Source: Pelagicoccus sp. SDUM812005 (GTDB lineage Bacteria; Verrucomicrobiota; Verrucomicrobiia; Opitutales; Opitutaceae). Taken from it: DNA of 64,000 bases. A program made the position numbers and the translations under genes. The number at the start of each line of letters is the position of its first letter. Position 1 is the stretch's first letter. The stretch lies in contig NZ_JARXIA010000009.1 in NCBI RefSeq assembly GCF_031127875.1, positions 186,001 through 250,000 on the forward strand, read 5' to 3'. Shown piece after piece: positions 16,669 through 24,026 of this stretch. The notes beneath the pieces are model-generated. The model saw nothing but the letters and a program-made list of their open reading frames with translations. It was not told where the DNA came from and made no database searches.

Positions 16669-17859
16669 ATGAAGGAGAAAAGGGAACGGCTTGTTTCGCT
16701 CGATGCTCTACGGGGCTTTACGATTATCGCAATGATCGTGGTGAACAGCCCGGGATCGTGGGGCGAGGTTTACGGTCCGCTGCTTCACGCCTCCTGGCAT
16801 GGAGTTACGGTGACGGATATGGTTTTCCCGTTCTTTCTGTTCATCGTCGGGGTGTCGATCGCCTTGGCTTACGCAGGCAGGCCGAAGTCGCGTCGGGAAC
16901 GTCGCCAGGCCTACGGGAAAATTCTCTGGCGGGTGGCGAAGATCTTCGCGCTTGGCGTTTTCCTGAACCTTTGGCCGCAGTTCGACTTCGCGGAGATTCG
17001 GGTGGTGGGGGTGCTGCAGCGGATTGCGGTGGTGTTCGGCGTTTGCGCGATCCTGTTTTTGAATACGAGCTGGAGGCAGCAGCTTTGGATCGCCGTAGGC
17101 TTGCTGCTTTCGTACTGGGCGCTCTTGCAACTGGTTCCGGTTCCGCTCGACGCGGTGAACGAAGGGGCCTTGCGGGAAGGGGTCGTGGAGCGAGCCTTAA
17201 GTGCGTCCCAGTCGGTAACGGTGGAGGCGAGCGGCGAGGCGGCCTTGGCAGCGAACCTCGAGCCCGGAACGAATTTGGCGGCTTGGCTGGATCGCAGGTG
17301 GGTGCCGGGGCAGATGTGGGAGCGGACCTGGGATCCGGAAGGGTTCTTGAGCACCGTGCCGGCGGTGGGGACGGGCTTGTTCGGGATGCTGGTGGGGGCC
17401 TTGATCGTGGGGATTGCGGATCCGTACCGGCGGGTGAGTTGGCTGTTTTTCGTGGGAGTGGCGACGGTGTTGCTCGGCGAGGTTTGGAGCTGGGTGTTTC
17501 CGTTGAACAAGAATTTGTGGTCGAGTTCCTTCGTGCTGTTTTCCGGAGGTTGGGCGACGCTTTGCTTGGCGGCTTGCCTGCTCCTGGTTGACATCCAGGG
17601 TTATCGCAGCTGGGCGAAGGTGGGGGTGGTGTTCGGCTCCAATTCGGTGGTCGCCTACGCCCTCTCGGGGATGCTGACGCTTTTCTTCTATTCGGGCACG
17701 AGCTATTGGCCCAGCTTGAGCGGTATCTTCATGGAGAGCCTGACGAGCTGGGGAATTCCCGGCAAGTTGGCCTCGCTGTTGTATGCCTTGCTGTATGTTG
17801 GCGTCCTGTACTTGCCGGTCTATTGGTTGTGGAAGCGGAAGGTTTTCGTGAAGCTGTGA
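16669..17859 (+). CDS. NagX/HGSNAT-like membrane acyltransferase (DUF5009/DUF1624)
   Basis: A 396-residue polytopic membrane protein. The N-terminus RLVSLDALRGFTIIAMIVVNSPG and the nearby HASWHGVTVTDMVFPFFLFIVG are hallmarks of heparan-alpha-glucosaminide N-acetyltransferase-like proteins, which include the NagX group of bacterial GlcNAc regulons. In lysosomes the family acetylates terminal glucosamine across the membrane; the bacterial role is unsettled. GTGATG at 16666 leaves GTG as an alternative start. As the last gene of the operon it supports an amino-sugar assignment for the whole cluster. Confidence 0.85.
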   Translation: MKEKRERLVSLDALRGFTIIAMIVVNSPGSWGEVYGPLLHASWHGVTVTDMVFPFFLFIVGVSIALAYAGRPKSRRERRQAYGKILWRVAKIFALGVFLNLWPQFDFAEIRVVGVLQRIAVVFGVCAILFLNTSWRQQLWIAVGLLLSYWALLQLVPVPLDAVNEGALREGVVERALSASQSVTVEASGEAALAANLEPGTNLAAWLDRRWVPGQMWERTWDPEGFLSTVPAVGTGLFGMLVGALIVGIADPYRRVSWLFFVGVATVLLGEVWSWVFPLNKNLWSSSFVLFSGGWATLCLAACLLLVDIQGYRSWAKVGVVFGSNSVVAYALSGMLTLFFYSGTSYWPSLSGIFMESLTSWGIPGKLASLLYALLYVGVLYLPVYWLWKRKVFVKL

Positions 17860-17920
17860 GCGTACGGATTTGCTTTGAAAGGGATTGACCAAGGAGGACG
17901 GCGGCCTATGGGTTCGGCTC

Positions 17921-18319
17921 GTGCCTTTTCGTCTTTTGTCCAAAGCTATTTGCGTGGCGGTCTGTTTGAGTCTCTCGAACAGTTTGCTGCTGTTTGGACA
18001 GCTCATGGCTTGGTCGAGCATGGCCAAGGAGCGATTGGACGAGCGCGGCGTTGGTACCGCCTTGATTTCGAGTATCGAAGGGGTGGACCTCTGCGAGGTC
18101 TGTCTGGTGGTCCGCGAGGAAAACCGGAAGCAGAGCGAAAGCGGCACGCTCAAGGAGTCTGCGGGTATCGCCAAGCTGCTCGTGATGTCGGACGATGCGG
18201 ATGCGGTCTACGCTTTGCCGCCGAAGTTCGAGTTTAGCTGTATCCGCGGTGAGGATACAGGAAAGTTTGCAAGTCGTTCCGAGGAAGTGGCGAAGCCGCC
18301 TCCGAGAATTGAAGTATAG
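17921..18319 (+). CDS. Small secreted/membrane protein with Cys pair next to His/Met-rich outer-membrane protein
   Basis: About 132 residues from GTG 17921; a TTG at 17885 in the same frame would add 12. An AAGGAGG lies at 17891-17897, further from 17921 than usual, so the start is uncertain. There is a hydrophobic signal-like helix, then DLCEVCLVV (CxxC) and a second single Cys in EFSCIRG. I do not recognise the family; it is somewhat like the small DUF2946-type proteins found near copper genes. The neighbour encodes a Met/His-rich outer-membrane protein, so a metal-related role is plausible but unproven. An 8-bp inverted repeat lies near its 3' end. Confidence 0.6.
   Translation: MPFRLLSKAICVAVCLSLSNSLLLFGQLMAWSSMAKERLDERGVGTALISSIEGVDLCEVCLVVREENRKQSESGTLKESAGIAKLLVMSDDADAVYALPPKFEFSCIRGEDTGKFASRSEEVAKPPPRIEV
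18238..18260. repeat. Inverted pair of the GTATCC/GGATAC motif
   Basis: CTGTATCC (18238-18245), a 7-nt spacer and GGATACAG (18253-18260) form a perfect 8-bp inverted repeat inside the 3' part of the small Cys-pair gene. Both arms are copies of the window-wide GGATAC motif. It is not followed by a T-run, so it is not an ordinary terminator. Confidence 0.75.
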
Positions 18320-18339
18320 TTGAGAGGGTCCTCTCGAAG

Positions 18340-18364
18340 CCCGCTGCGGAACGTGTGCAGCGGG
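18340..18364 (+). other. Stem-loop between Cys-pair gene and outer-membrane protein gene
   Basis: CCCGCTGC and GCAGCGGG form a perfect 8-bp stem with a 9-nt loop, 20 nt after one stop and 36 nt before the next ATG. There is no T-run, so it may be an mRNA-stabilising or attenuating hairpin rather than a terminator. A shorter GAGAGG/CCTCTC palindrome precedes it at 18322-18335. Confidence 0.5.
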
Positions 18365-18400
18365 AGTGTAATTCTATAACTACTTCAATTTTCAGATTAA

Positions 18401-19462
18401 ATGAATAAGACTTTTTCTATTGTATCCACGCGTGCAATCGCGTCGGCATCCTTGGCCTTGGGCCTTGCTTCAACTGCGTATTCCGCTACGGAAACGCTCC
18501 TAACTTCGGGCGGTCGCGCGGATAGCCACGCTCCGATTGGCGTAATGGGGGACCACCTACATAAGGCTGGCGAATACATGCTCTCGTATCGCCACATGTC
18601 CATGAGCATGGAAGGGCATCGGCAGGGCGAGAATTCGCTGACGACCCATGAGGTTTTCGCGGCGGGTTTCTCGGCTGCTGCGACCCGTATGGACATGGAT
18701 ATGGACATGTTCGGGATGATGTATGCGCCCAGCGATTCGGTGACTTTGATGCTGATGGCGAACTACCTCGAGCTCGACATGGATATGGTCATGAATCCGC
18801 ATGCCGAGATGGGGGGCGGGCATGGCGGGCACGGCGCTATGGACATGAGCCATTCCACCTCGGGCTGGGGCGACGTGTCGTTGACGGCCTTGGTAAAGGG
18901 GTGGGAATCCGGGAAGCAGAAGATGCACTGGAATCTTGGCTTGAGCGCTCCGACGGGCTCGGTGAGCGAGATGATGCATGGATCCTTCCAGCCGTACGGG
19001 ATGCAGCTTGGATCCGGAACGTGGGACGCTAAGATCGGGGCGACCTATTCTGTCTCGGGGGAAGCGTTTGGCTGGGGAGCGCAGGCTCTCGGCACGCTGC
19101 GTTTGGAGAATGGCGGCGAGTCCGGCTACTCGCGATCCGACGCCTTGGAGGCTTCGGTCTGGGGGAGCTGGCTGATCGATTCCGCGTGGAGCGTGTCCGG
19201 TCGCTTGAAGTACACTGCTGAGGGGCCTCTTGACGGACACTACGATGGGCCGCACGCCCACGCGGCTCCTCCGCATTTCCAAGCGAACTACGGGGGCGAT
19301 GTCTTGGAGGCGATCGTAGGGCTTAACTATCTTTTCCGAGAGGGAGCCTTGAAGGGAAATCGTTTGGCGATCGAGTATGGGCAACCTGTCTACCAGCAGC
19401 TAAACGGATTTGGCATGAACCGGGAGGATACGCTGGCGCTCGGTTGGCAGTACGCCTGGTAG
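18401..19462 (+). CDS. His/Met-rich outer-membrane beta-barrel protein
   Basis: A 353-residue protein with a signal peptide (cleavage near AYSA). It is predicted to be a beta barrel from its alternating strands and terminal Trp (LGWQYAW). Three segments are strikingly rich in Met, His and Asp: YRHMSMSMEGHRQG (near 65-78), RMDMDMDMFGMM (near 98-109) and HAEMGGGHGGHGAMDMSHS (near 135-153). Proteins with this layout are often annotated as transporter-like and occur next to copper-resistance genes. Metal binding (Cu or Ag) in surface or periplasmic loops is a reasonable inference. It probably shares a transcript with the Cys-pair gene and is followed by a strong terminator. Confidence 0.7.
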   Translation: MNKTFSIVSTRAIASASLALGLASTAYSATETLLTSGGRADSHAPIGVMGDHLHKAGEYMLSYRHMSMSMEGHRQGENSLTTHEVFAAGFSAAATRMDMDMDMFGMMYAPSDSVTLMLMANYLELDMDMVMNPHAEMGGGHGGHGAMDMSHSTSGWGDVSLTALVKGWESGKQKMHWNLGLSAPTGSVSEMMHGSFQPYGMQLGSGTWDAKIGATYSVSGEAFGWGAQALGTLRLENGGESGYSRSDALEASVWGSWLIDSAWSVSGRLKYTAEGPLDGHYDGPHAHAAPPHFQANYGGDVLEAIVGLNYLFREGALKGNRLAIEYGQPVYQQLNGFGMNREDTLALGWQYAW

Positions 19463-19483
19463 CTCTTGCGTATCCAAGTTTTC

Positions 19484-19519
19484 AGGAGGGGCCTCGGGGA
19501 ATCGAGGCTCCTCTTTTTT
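19484..19519 (+). terminator. Rho-independent terminator after the His/Met-rich protein gene
   Basis: An imperfect stem, AGGAG-GGG-CCTCG with CGAGG-CTCCT, lies 22 nt past the stop and is followed by CTTTTTTG. The A-run on the other side of the stem could also let it serve the convergent minus-strand gene that ends at 19529. Confidence 0.75.
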
Positions 19520-19528
19520 GTTTGGAGC

Positions 19529-19951
19529 CTAGTCGAGGTCGTGGATGCGGGTTTCGGGGACCTTTTCGAGTATCAGCTCTTTGGGGACAGCGAGCCAATC
19601 TGCGGCGGCTCGCAGGGTAGTGAATACCTCGATGGTTCGGGTGCCGGAGACGTGCTTTTTGAGGATGATGTTGAGGGCGGAGAGAAGGGGGGAGTCGGCG
19701 ATGACTGCGATCCTGCTGCCTTTGAGTTCGGGAAGGTTCTGGGCGGACCACTCCGAGTACTGGAGAAACTCCTTTTGCGTAATCGCAACGGTGCCGTGGT
19801 TGACGCACACGAGGAAGTTCGTTCCCGGCCGTATCCAGCCGGCTTGGCGAGCCCGCTTCTTGAGGGCGACGATCATTTCGTGGCTTACGAGATCGAGCAC
19901 GACTTCGACGATCAGGCGGTATTCCTCAAGGAAGTACGCTTGGGATTTCAT
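19529..19951 (-). CDS. SpoIIAA/STAS-like hypothetical protein
   Basis: A 140-residue cytoplasmic protein. The pattern (YRLIVEVVLDLVSHEMIVALKKRA, then PGTNFLVCVNHGTVAITQKEFLQY, then SRIAVIADSPLLSALNIILKK) resembles the alternating strands and helices of small SpoIIAA-like/STAS domains in Bacteroidota and Verrucomicrobiota. There is no obvious catalytic motif. A protein of similar size and layout at 56900-57301 sits beside a histidine kinase. The function is unknown, and the fold assignment is tentative. Confidence 0.6.
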   Translation of the reverse strand: MKSQAYFLEEYRLIVEVVLDLVSHEMIVALKKRARQAGWIRPGTNFLVCVNHGTVAITQKEFLQYSEWSAQNLPELKGSRIAVIADSPLLSALNIILKKHVSGTRTIEVFTTLRAAADWLAVPKELILEKVPETRIHDLD

Positions 19952-20045
19952 GGCAATTTTGGGGGATTTTGGGGGAGCGTATCAAGCGGAGGGAAGCCGC
20001 TTGCGGGGAGGAAACGGGCGAGGGGGGGCTCGCTCGGGGGAGGGA

Positions 20046-21524
20046 TTAGCTTTCGACCGGCTGTAGGGAGACGAGGACTTCGGCGGTCTCTTCCGGGGTG
20101 AGGAATTCTTGCCGTTCTACGTAGAAGCCAGCCTTTTCCGGTTCGGTTTCGCCCCAGGCTTCGGCGATCGACTGGTAGTGTTCCTTGAAGTTGGATACGG
20201 AGGTGTCGAGGTGCTGGGGCGAGAGCGTGCCGGCGAAGGCGACGGCGCTGGCTTGGTCGGAATCCTGCCAGCGCTTGAAAAGGTAGTAGGCCGCTTTTTC
20301 GGGGTCGTCGGTCTGGAGTCGGTCTAGGGCGGATCGCTCGATGGCGTCGCGGGCGGCTTCGTCGATTTGGGGAGCGTTGTCGAGGTAGGCGAAGGCGGCG
20401 GCTTCGTCTTCGGCGGCCCAGCGGTTGACCATCTCGACGTAGGCGGTTTGGGGGACCTCGTAGCCGACGTCGGTGAGGCCGTCGTTGGCGGCGGCGAGGG
20501 TTTGGGCTTCGACCCGCTTTATCCAGGGAGTGGCTTCGGCGGGGGTCTTGCGCATGACGTTGTCGAGGGCCATGATGAGGTGTCCGCGCAGGCGGTAGGG
20601 GTCCTCTTGGTTGGCCTCGTCGTTTTCGATGAATTCGAAGGCGGCTTCCGGATCGACGTGGGCGATTTGGGGAACGGTTTCGGAAAGCACCTGTTCGATG
20701 GCGGGGTCCTTCTTTTGGCTGAAGATCCAGTAGCCGGCGGCGGTGGCGTCCTTTTGGATCCACTGGTCGAAGGCTGCGTAGAGGGCCTCCTCGCGCACGG
20801 AGCCCTGCGGCAGGGATTTAGCCCAGGTGGCGGCCGCTTGGGGAGCTTTCTTGGCCCAGGCCCGGGCGTATCCGCTGAGCACGCTCTCCTGGAGCGCTTG
20901 GGGGAGGTCGGCCTCGTGCTCCTCGATCCAGCGCGAGGCGGCTTGCAGGTCCTGGCTGGCCCAGCCTTGCATGGCTTGCTTAGCGAGCGGGGGCTGGTTT
21001 TTGGGGATGGTGGATTGGGCGAGCTCGAGGGCTTGCTCGGGTCGGTCTACGTCGTTGAGGCCGTCGACGAGGGCGAGGTAGAAAGGGGTGGAAAGGGTGG
21101 CTCCGATGTGGGTGTCGATCCAAGCCCGGGCGCCGGCGAGGTCGCCGCTTTGGGCCCATCCGCGCAGGACGTCCTTGCTGAAGCGCTGGATGCCTTGCGG
21201 CGCGTTCTGCAGGTAGGCCATGGCGGCGTGCGGGTCGCTGGCGCCCCATTCCACGAAGAGGGGCTGGAGGACGCTGTAGGCGGGGCTGCTTTTTTTGACG
21301 GTCCCGATGTAGAGGGTGTCGGCGAGGTTTGCGAAATCGTTCGCCTCGAGGTCGGGGCTGCGCTCGGCTGATTTTTCGGAAAGAGGTGAGGGGAGAGGCG
21401 TTTCGGCCTCGCCGATGGCTTCTATGCGATAGGAGTCAGCGGTTCCGTTCCCAGCGAAATGGGTGTATGTCGCGAGGGAGCAAGATACAGCTAGGCTAAG
21501 GACGAGGAGAGGGTGTTTTGGCAT
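20046..21524 (-). CDS. Secreted protein of tandem helical repeats
   Basis: A 492-residue protein with an N-terminal signal or lipid-type leader (LVLSLAVSCSLATYTH; a Cys is present but no clean lipobox). The rest is built from degenerate repeats of about 35 residues of the form W-x(2-3)-D-P-x-A-A-x-x-W-I, for example WASQDLQAASRWIEEH, ARAWAKKAPQAAATWAKSL and FDQWIQKDATAAGYWIF. They probably form a TPR-like solenoid. Comparable repeat proteins are common in Verrucomicrobiota and Planctomycetota and have no assigned role. It appears monocistronic. Confidence 0.75.
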   Translation of the reverse strand: MPKHPLLVLSLAVSCSLATYTHFAGNGTADSYRIEAIGEAETPLPSPLSEKSAERSPDLEANDFANLADTLYIGTVKKSSPAYSVLQPLFVEWGASDPHAAMAYLQNAPQGIQRFSKDVLRGWAQSGDLAGARAWIDTHIGATLSTPFYLALVDGLNDVDRPEQALELAQSTIPKNQPPLAKQAMQGWASQDLQAASRWIEEHEADLPQALQESVLSGYARAWAKKAPQAAATWAKSLPQGSVREEALYAAFDQWIQKDATAAGYWIFSQKKDPAIEQVLSETVPQIAHVDPEAAFEFIENDEANQEDPYRLRGHLIMALDNVMRKTPAEATPWIKRVEAQTLAAANDGLTDVGYEVPQTAYVEMVNRWAAEDEAAAFAYLDNAPQIDEAARDAIERSALDRLQTDDPEKAAYYLFKRWQDSDQASAVAFAGTLSPQHLDTSVSNFKEHYQSIAEAWGETEPEKAGFYVERQEFLTPEETAEVLVSLQPVES

Positions 21525-21680
21525 GGGAAAGCGAGCGTTGGCCCGCTAAGTATCGGAAGGTACGGGATTTAGTTGAGGAGGAAGGGGGGAGATTGTCTTT
21601 TTGGCATTATCGTCGAGCGTCTGCTGTATCTATCTTCGAAATACAGTTTTCTCAAGCGATGCCGATTGGATTAACGAAAT

Positions 21681-21894
21681 TATGAAATTCGCCAATCCAA
21701 ATGACGAGGTCGCTTTAGCCCGCGATGAAGAGTGTTTACGCGAATTTCTCGCGGGAAACAAGACTGCGTTTGCCCAAGCTTTCTGGGAAAATGGCCGCCC
21801 AAAAGCGGCCAGCGAAGGCGTTGCGGAGCTGCCGCGGCAGCCAGAGGCCGCTGCGGAGAGCAACGAGTTGGGCAGCCGTTCCTGCTCCTCCTAG
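21681..21894 (+). CDS. Doubtful small ORF, possibly the 5' remnant of an ECF sigma-factor gene
   Basis: Seventy residues from the ATG at 21681, preceded by an AT-rich promoter-like stretch. The N-terminal part DEECLREFLAGNKTAFAQAF is reminiscent of the start of region 2 in ECF sigma factors (acidic residues, L-x-x-FLAG-[DN]-x-x-AF). Similarity then stops, and the rest (WENGRPKAASEG...) looks like unrelated coding. The stop overlaps the convergent tamA-like gene. Either a decayed sigma gene or chance; I favour a remnant only weakly. The rest of the gap 21525-21890 holds nothing else I can support. Confidence 0.3.
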
Positions 21895-24026
21895 AAGGGG
21901 AAGCCGATCGAGAGGTGGACGGTGCCGCGCGGGTCCTCGGGGCGCGGGTCGACGTTGTGGCCGTATTCGAGGCGCACCGGGCCGACGATGGTGTTGTAGC
22001 GGAAGCCGAGGCCGACGCTGGAGAGGGTCTCGTAGAGTTCGCTCGCTTCGGCGGACTCCCAGATGCGGGCGGCGTCGGCGAAGAGCACGAGGTTGAGCCG
22101 GTCGAGGATGGGGTATTCGAGCTCGAGATTTACGAGGGAGTAGGCTTCGACGCGGGTTGGGTTGCCGTTTTCGGCGAGCGGGGCAGCTTCGCCGCGACGG
22201 TAACCGCGAACGGAATTTTCGCCGCCGACGAGGAAGAATTCGTTGGGAGGGATTTCGCTGAGGGTTCCTTCCGAGAAGGTGATTTGGGCGGCTCTGGCGC
22301 CGAAGTGGAAGAGCCAGCGGCTGCCGAGTTGCTTGTGGTAGGCGAAGCTGATTTCGGGTTTGAGGAAGCTGGTTTCCCCGCCCAGGGATTCGTCAGCGTA
22401 GCGGACGACGCCGGAGATCTCGTATCCGGATTTTGGGTATAGGATATCGTCGATATTGCTGCGGGTGGCTCGTAGGGAAAGGCTGCCGATGTTGGCTTCT
22501 TGGAAATCGTCCGTGTCTTCACCTTCGAATTTCGGATTGCGGGCTTCCTTGCGCTCGAAGGCGTAGTCGAGACCGATGTCGGTCTTGAGTTCGGGGAGAC
22601 GGCGGAACAGTCCCATGGTAACGCCTCGCTCTTCGCGGTCGAAGTAGAGTTCCTGGCGGTTGAGGAAGTTGATTTCGAAGGTGCCGTCGATGGATTCCCC
22701 GAGGAGTTCCGGGACAGTGTAGTTGAGGTTTCCGCTGGCGGACTTGATGGAGCGGATTGCGGAAAAGGAGAGGGAGTGGGCACGGCCGAAGAGGTTGTCC
22801 CTTTGGGCGAGCAGCCCGGCTCGGAATTGCTCGTAGCTTCCGTATCCAAGAAGCAATTGCGCTTTGATGCGTTCCCCGTTTTTGTAGTCGAAGACAGCTT
22901 TCCGTTGTCCGGGCCCGTCGTCTTGGTAGCTGAGGTCGATGCGTTCGAAGATGCCGAGGCGGGAAAGGCGGCGCCGGGCGGCTTCGGCTTTTGTGATGTC
23001 GAGCGGGGTGCCGGTGGTGAGGTCGGCTTTGCGGTCGAGCAGCGGCAGGTGAGTGTCGGTGGCTCCTTTGTGTTCGACTCCGGAAAGGGTGATCTTCGGG
23101 CCGCGGCGAACTTCGAAGAGGATGTGGACGGATACGGTTCCCTCTTCGGGAGTGGCCTTGAGGATGCGGCTGCTGACTTTCGTATCCGGATAGCCATGAC
23201 TGTAGGCTTCGTTGCGGATGGCGCGCACTTGGTCCTCGACCCAAGCTCGGGTGTAGTTGGCTCCGGGGTCTATCTCTTTGCTCTCTAGCAGGGCGTCTTC
23301 TTTGAGGTAGTGGACTTCGGCTTGGGTGATCTTGTAGAGCGGGCCTTCGTCGACTTGGAGAGCGACGTCGACGGCTCCGGTCGATTTGTCGATGTCGACG
23401 GAGAGGGGGGTGACCTTGGCGTCGGTGCGGCCGAGGGCGGCGAGGGCGGCGGCGAGTTGCTTTTGGTGGTTGGCGAGGATGTTTTGGGAATAGGAGCGGT
23501 CTTTTTTGCGGGAGTAGAGGGAGGTGTCGGGGATGATGTAGTTTTTCGCTTCTTCGGGATCGATGGAGACAAGGCCGTCGATGGTGACGCTGTTGTAATA
23601 GTAAAGGGTGCCTTCTTGGATGGTGTAGTGTAGTTTTTCAGCCACTACGCCTTCGGGGATCTGCGGTTCGAAGGGACTGGTCCAGGTGGCGGTTTCTTCG
23701 GTCCCGTCGCTTTTTTGGTAGGTCGCGGTGAGCTTGGCGTCGAGGTAGCCATTTTGGGTGAGGCGGGTGAGGAGCAGGAAGGCGCCGTCGTCGATCTTTT
23801 GGGAGTCGAGTTCGCCTTCCTCGATTTCGAGAAGCCGCAGGGAGCTGCGCAGCTCCGCGTTGCCGAAGAGCCCGAAGCCGCTGACCTTTACGGTGGCGGC
23901 GTGGAGGGGAGCGGCGTGGAAAGCGAGCAGGGCGAAGAAGGCGAGGAGGAGCGTCGTCGGAGCTGGGACAAGGCGGCGGGCCGCAAGTGGGAGCCCGACG
24001 AGCGAGTTGTTGCCGGGGCGTGTCAT
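21891..24026 (-). CDS. TamA-like Omp85-family outer-membrane protein
   Basis: A 711-residue protein from the ATG at 24024-24026, which overlaps the tamB stop (ATGA). A signal sequence (LLLAFFALLAFHAAPLHAA) is followed by about three POTRA-like domains (residues 40-350) and a C-terminal 16-strand barrel. The barrel carries the Omp85 features EFFLVGGENSVRGYRRGEAAPL and VRLEYGHNVDP, and ends in HLSIGFPF with a terminal Phe. The linked tamB-like gene upstream makes TamA (rather than BamA) the better call. It acts in outer-membrane protein insertion or lipid transport to the outer membrane with TamB. Confidence 0.88.
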   Translation of the reverse strand: MTRPGNNSLVGLPLAARRLVPAPTTLLLAFFALLAFHAAPLHAATVKVSGFGLFGNAELRSSLRLLEIEEGELDSQKIDDGAFLLLTRLTQNGYLDAKLTATYQKSDGTEETATWTSPFEPQIPEGVVAEKLHYTIQEGTLYYYNSVTIDGLVSIDPEEAKNYIIPDTSLYSRKKDRSYSQNILANHQKQLAAALAALGRTDAKVTPLSVDIDKSTGAVDVALQVDEGPLYKITQAEVHYLKEDALLESKEIDPGANYTRAWVEDQVRAIRNEAYSHGYPDTKVSSRILKATPEEGTVSVHILFEVRRGPKITLSGVEHKGATDTHLPLLDRKADLTTGTPLDITKAEAARRRLSRLGIFERIDLSYQDDGPGQRKAVFDYKNGERIKAQLLLGYGSYEQFRAGLLAQRDNLFGRAHSLSFSAIRSIKSASGNLNYTVPELLGESIDGTFEINFLNRQELYFDREERGVTMGLFRRLPELKTDIGLDYAFERKEARNPKFEGEDTDDFQEANIGSLSLRATRSNIDDILYPKSGYEISGVVRYADESLGGETSFLKPEISFAYHKQLGSRWLFHFGARAAQITFSEGTLSEIPPNEFFLVGGENSVRGYRRGEAAPLAENGNPTRVEAYSLVNLELEYPILDRLNLVLFADAARIWESAEASELYETLSSVGLGFRYNTIVGPVRLEYGHNVDPRPEDPRGTVHLSIGFPF

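Noticed and set aside
21891-24026. Assignment as BamA
   Set aside because: POTRA number is about three rather than five, and the partner gene is tamB-like.
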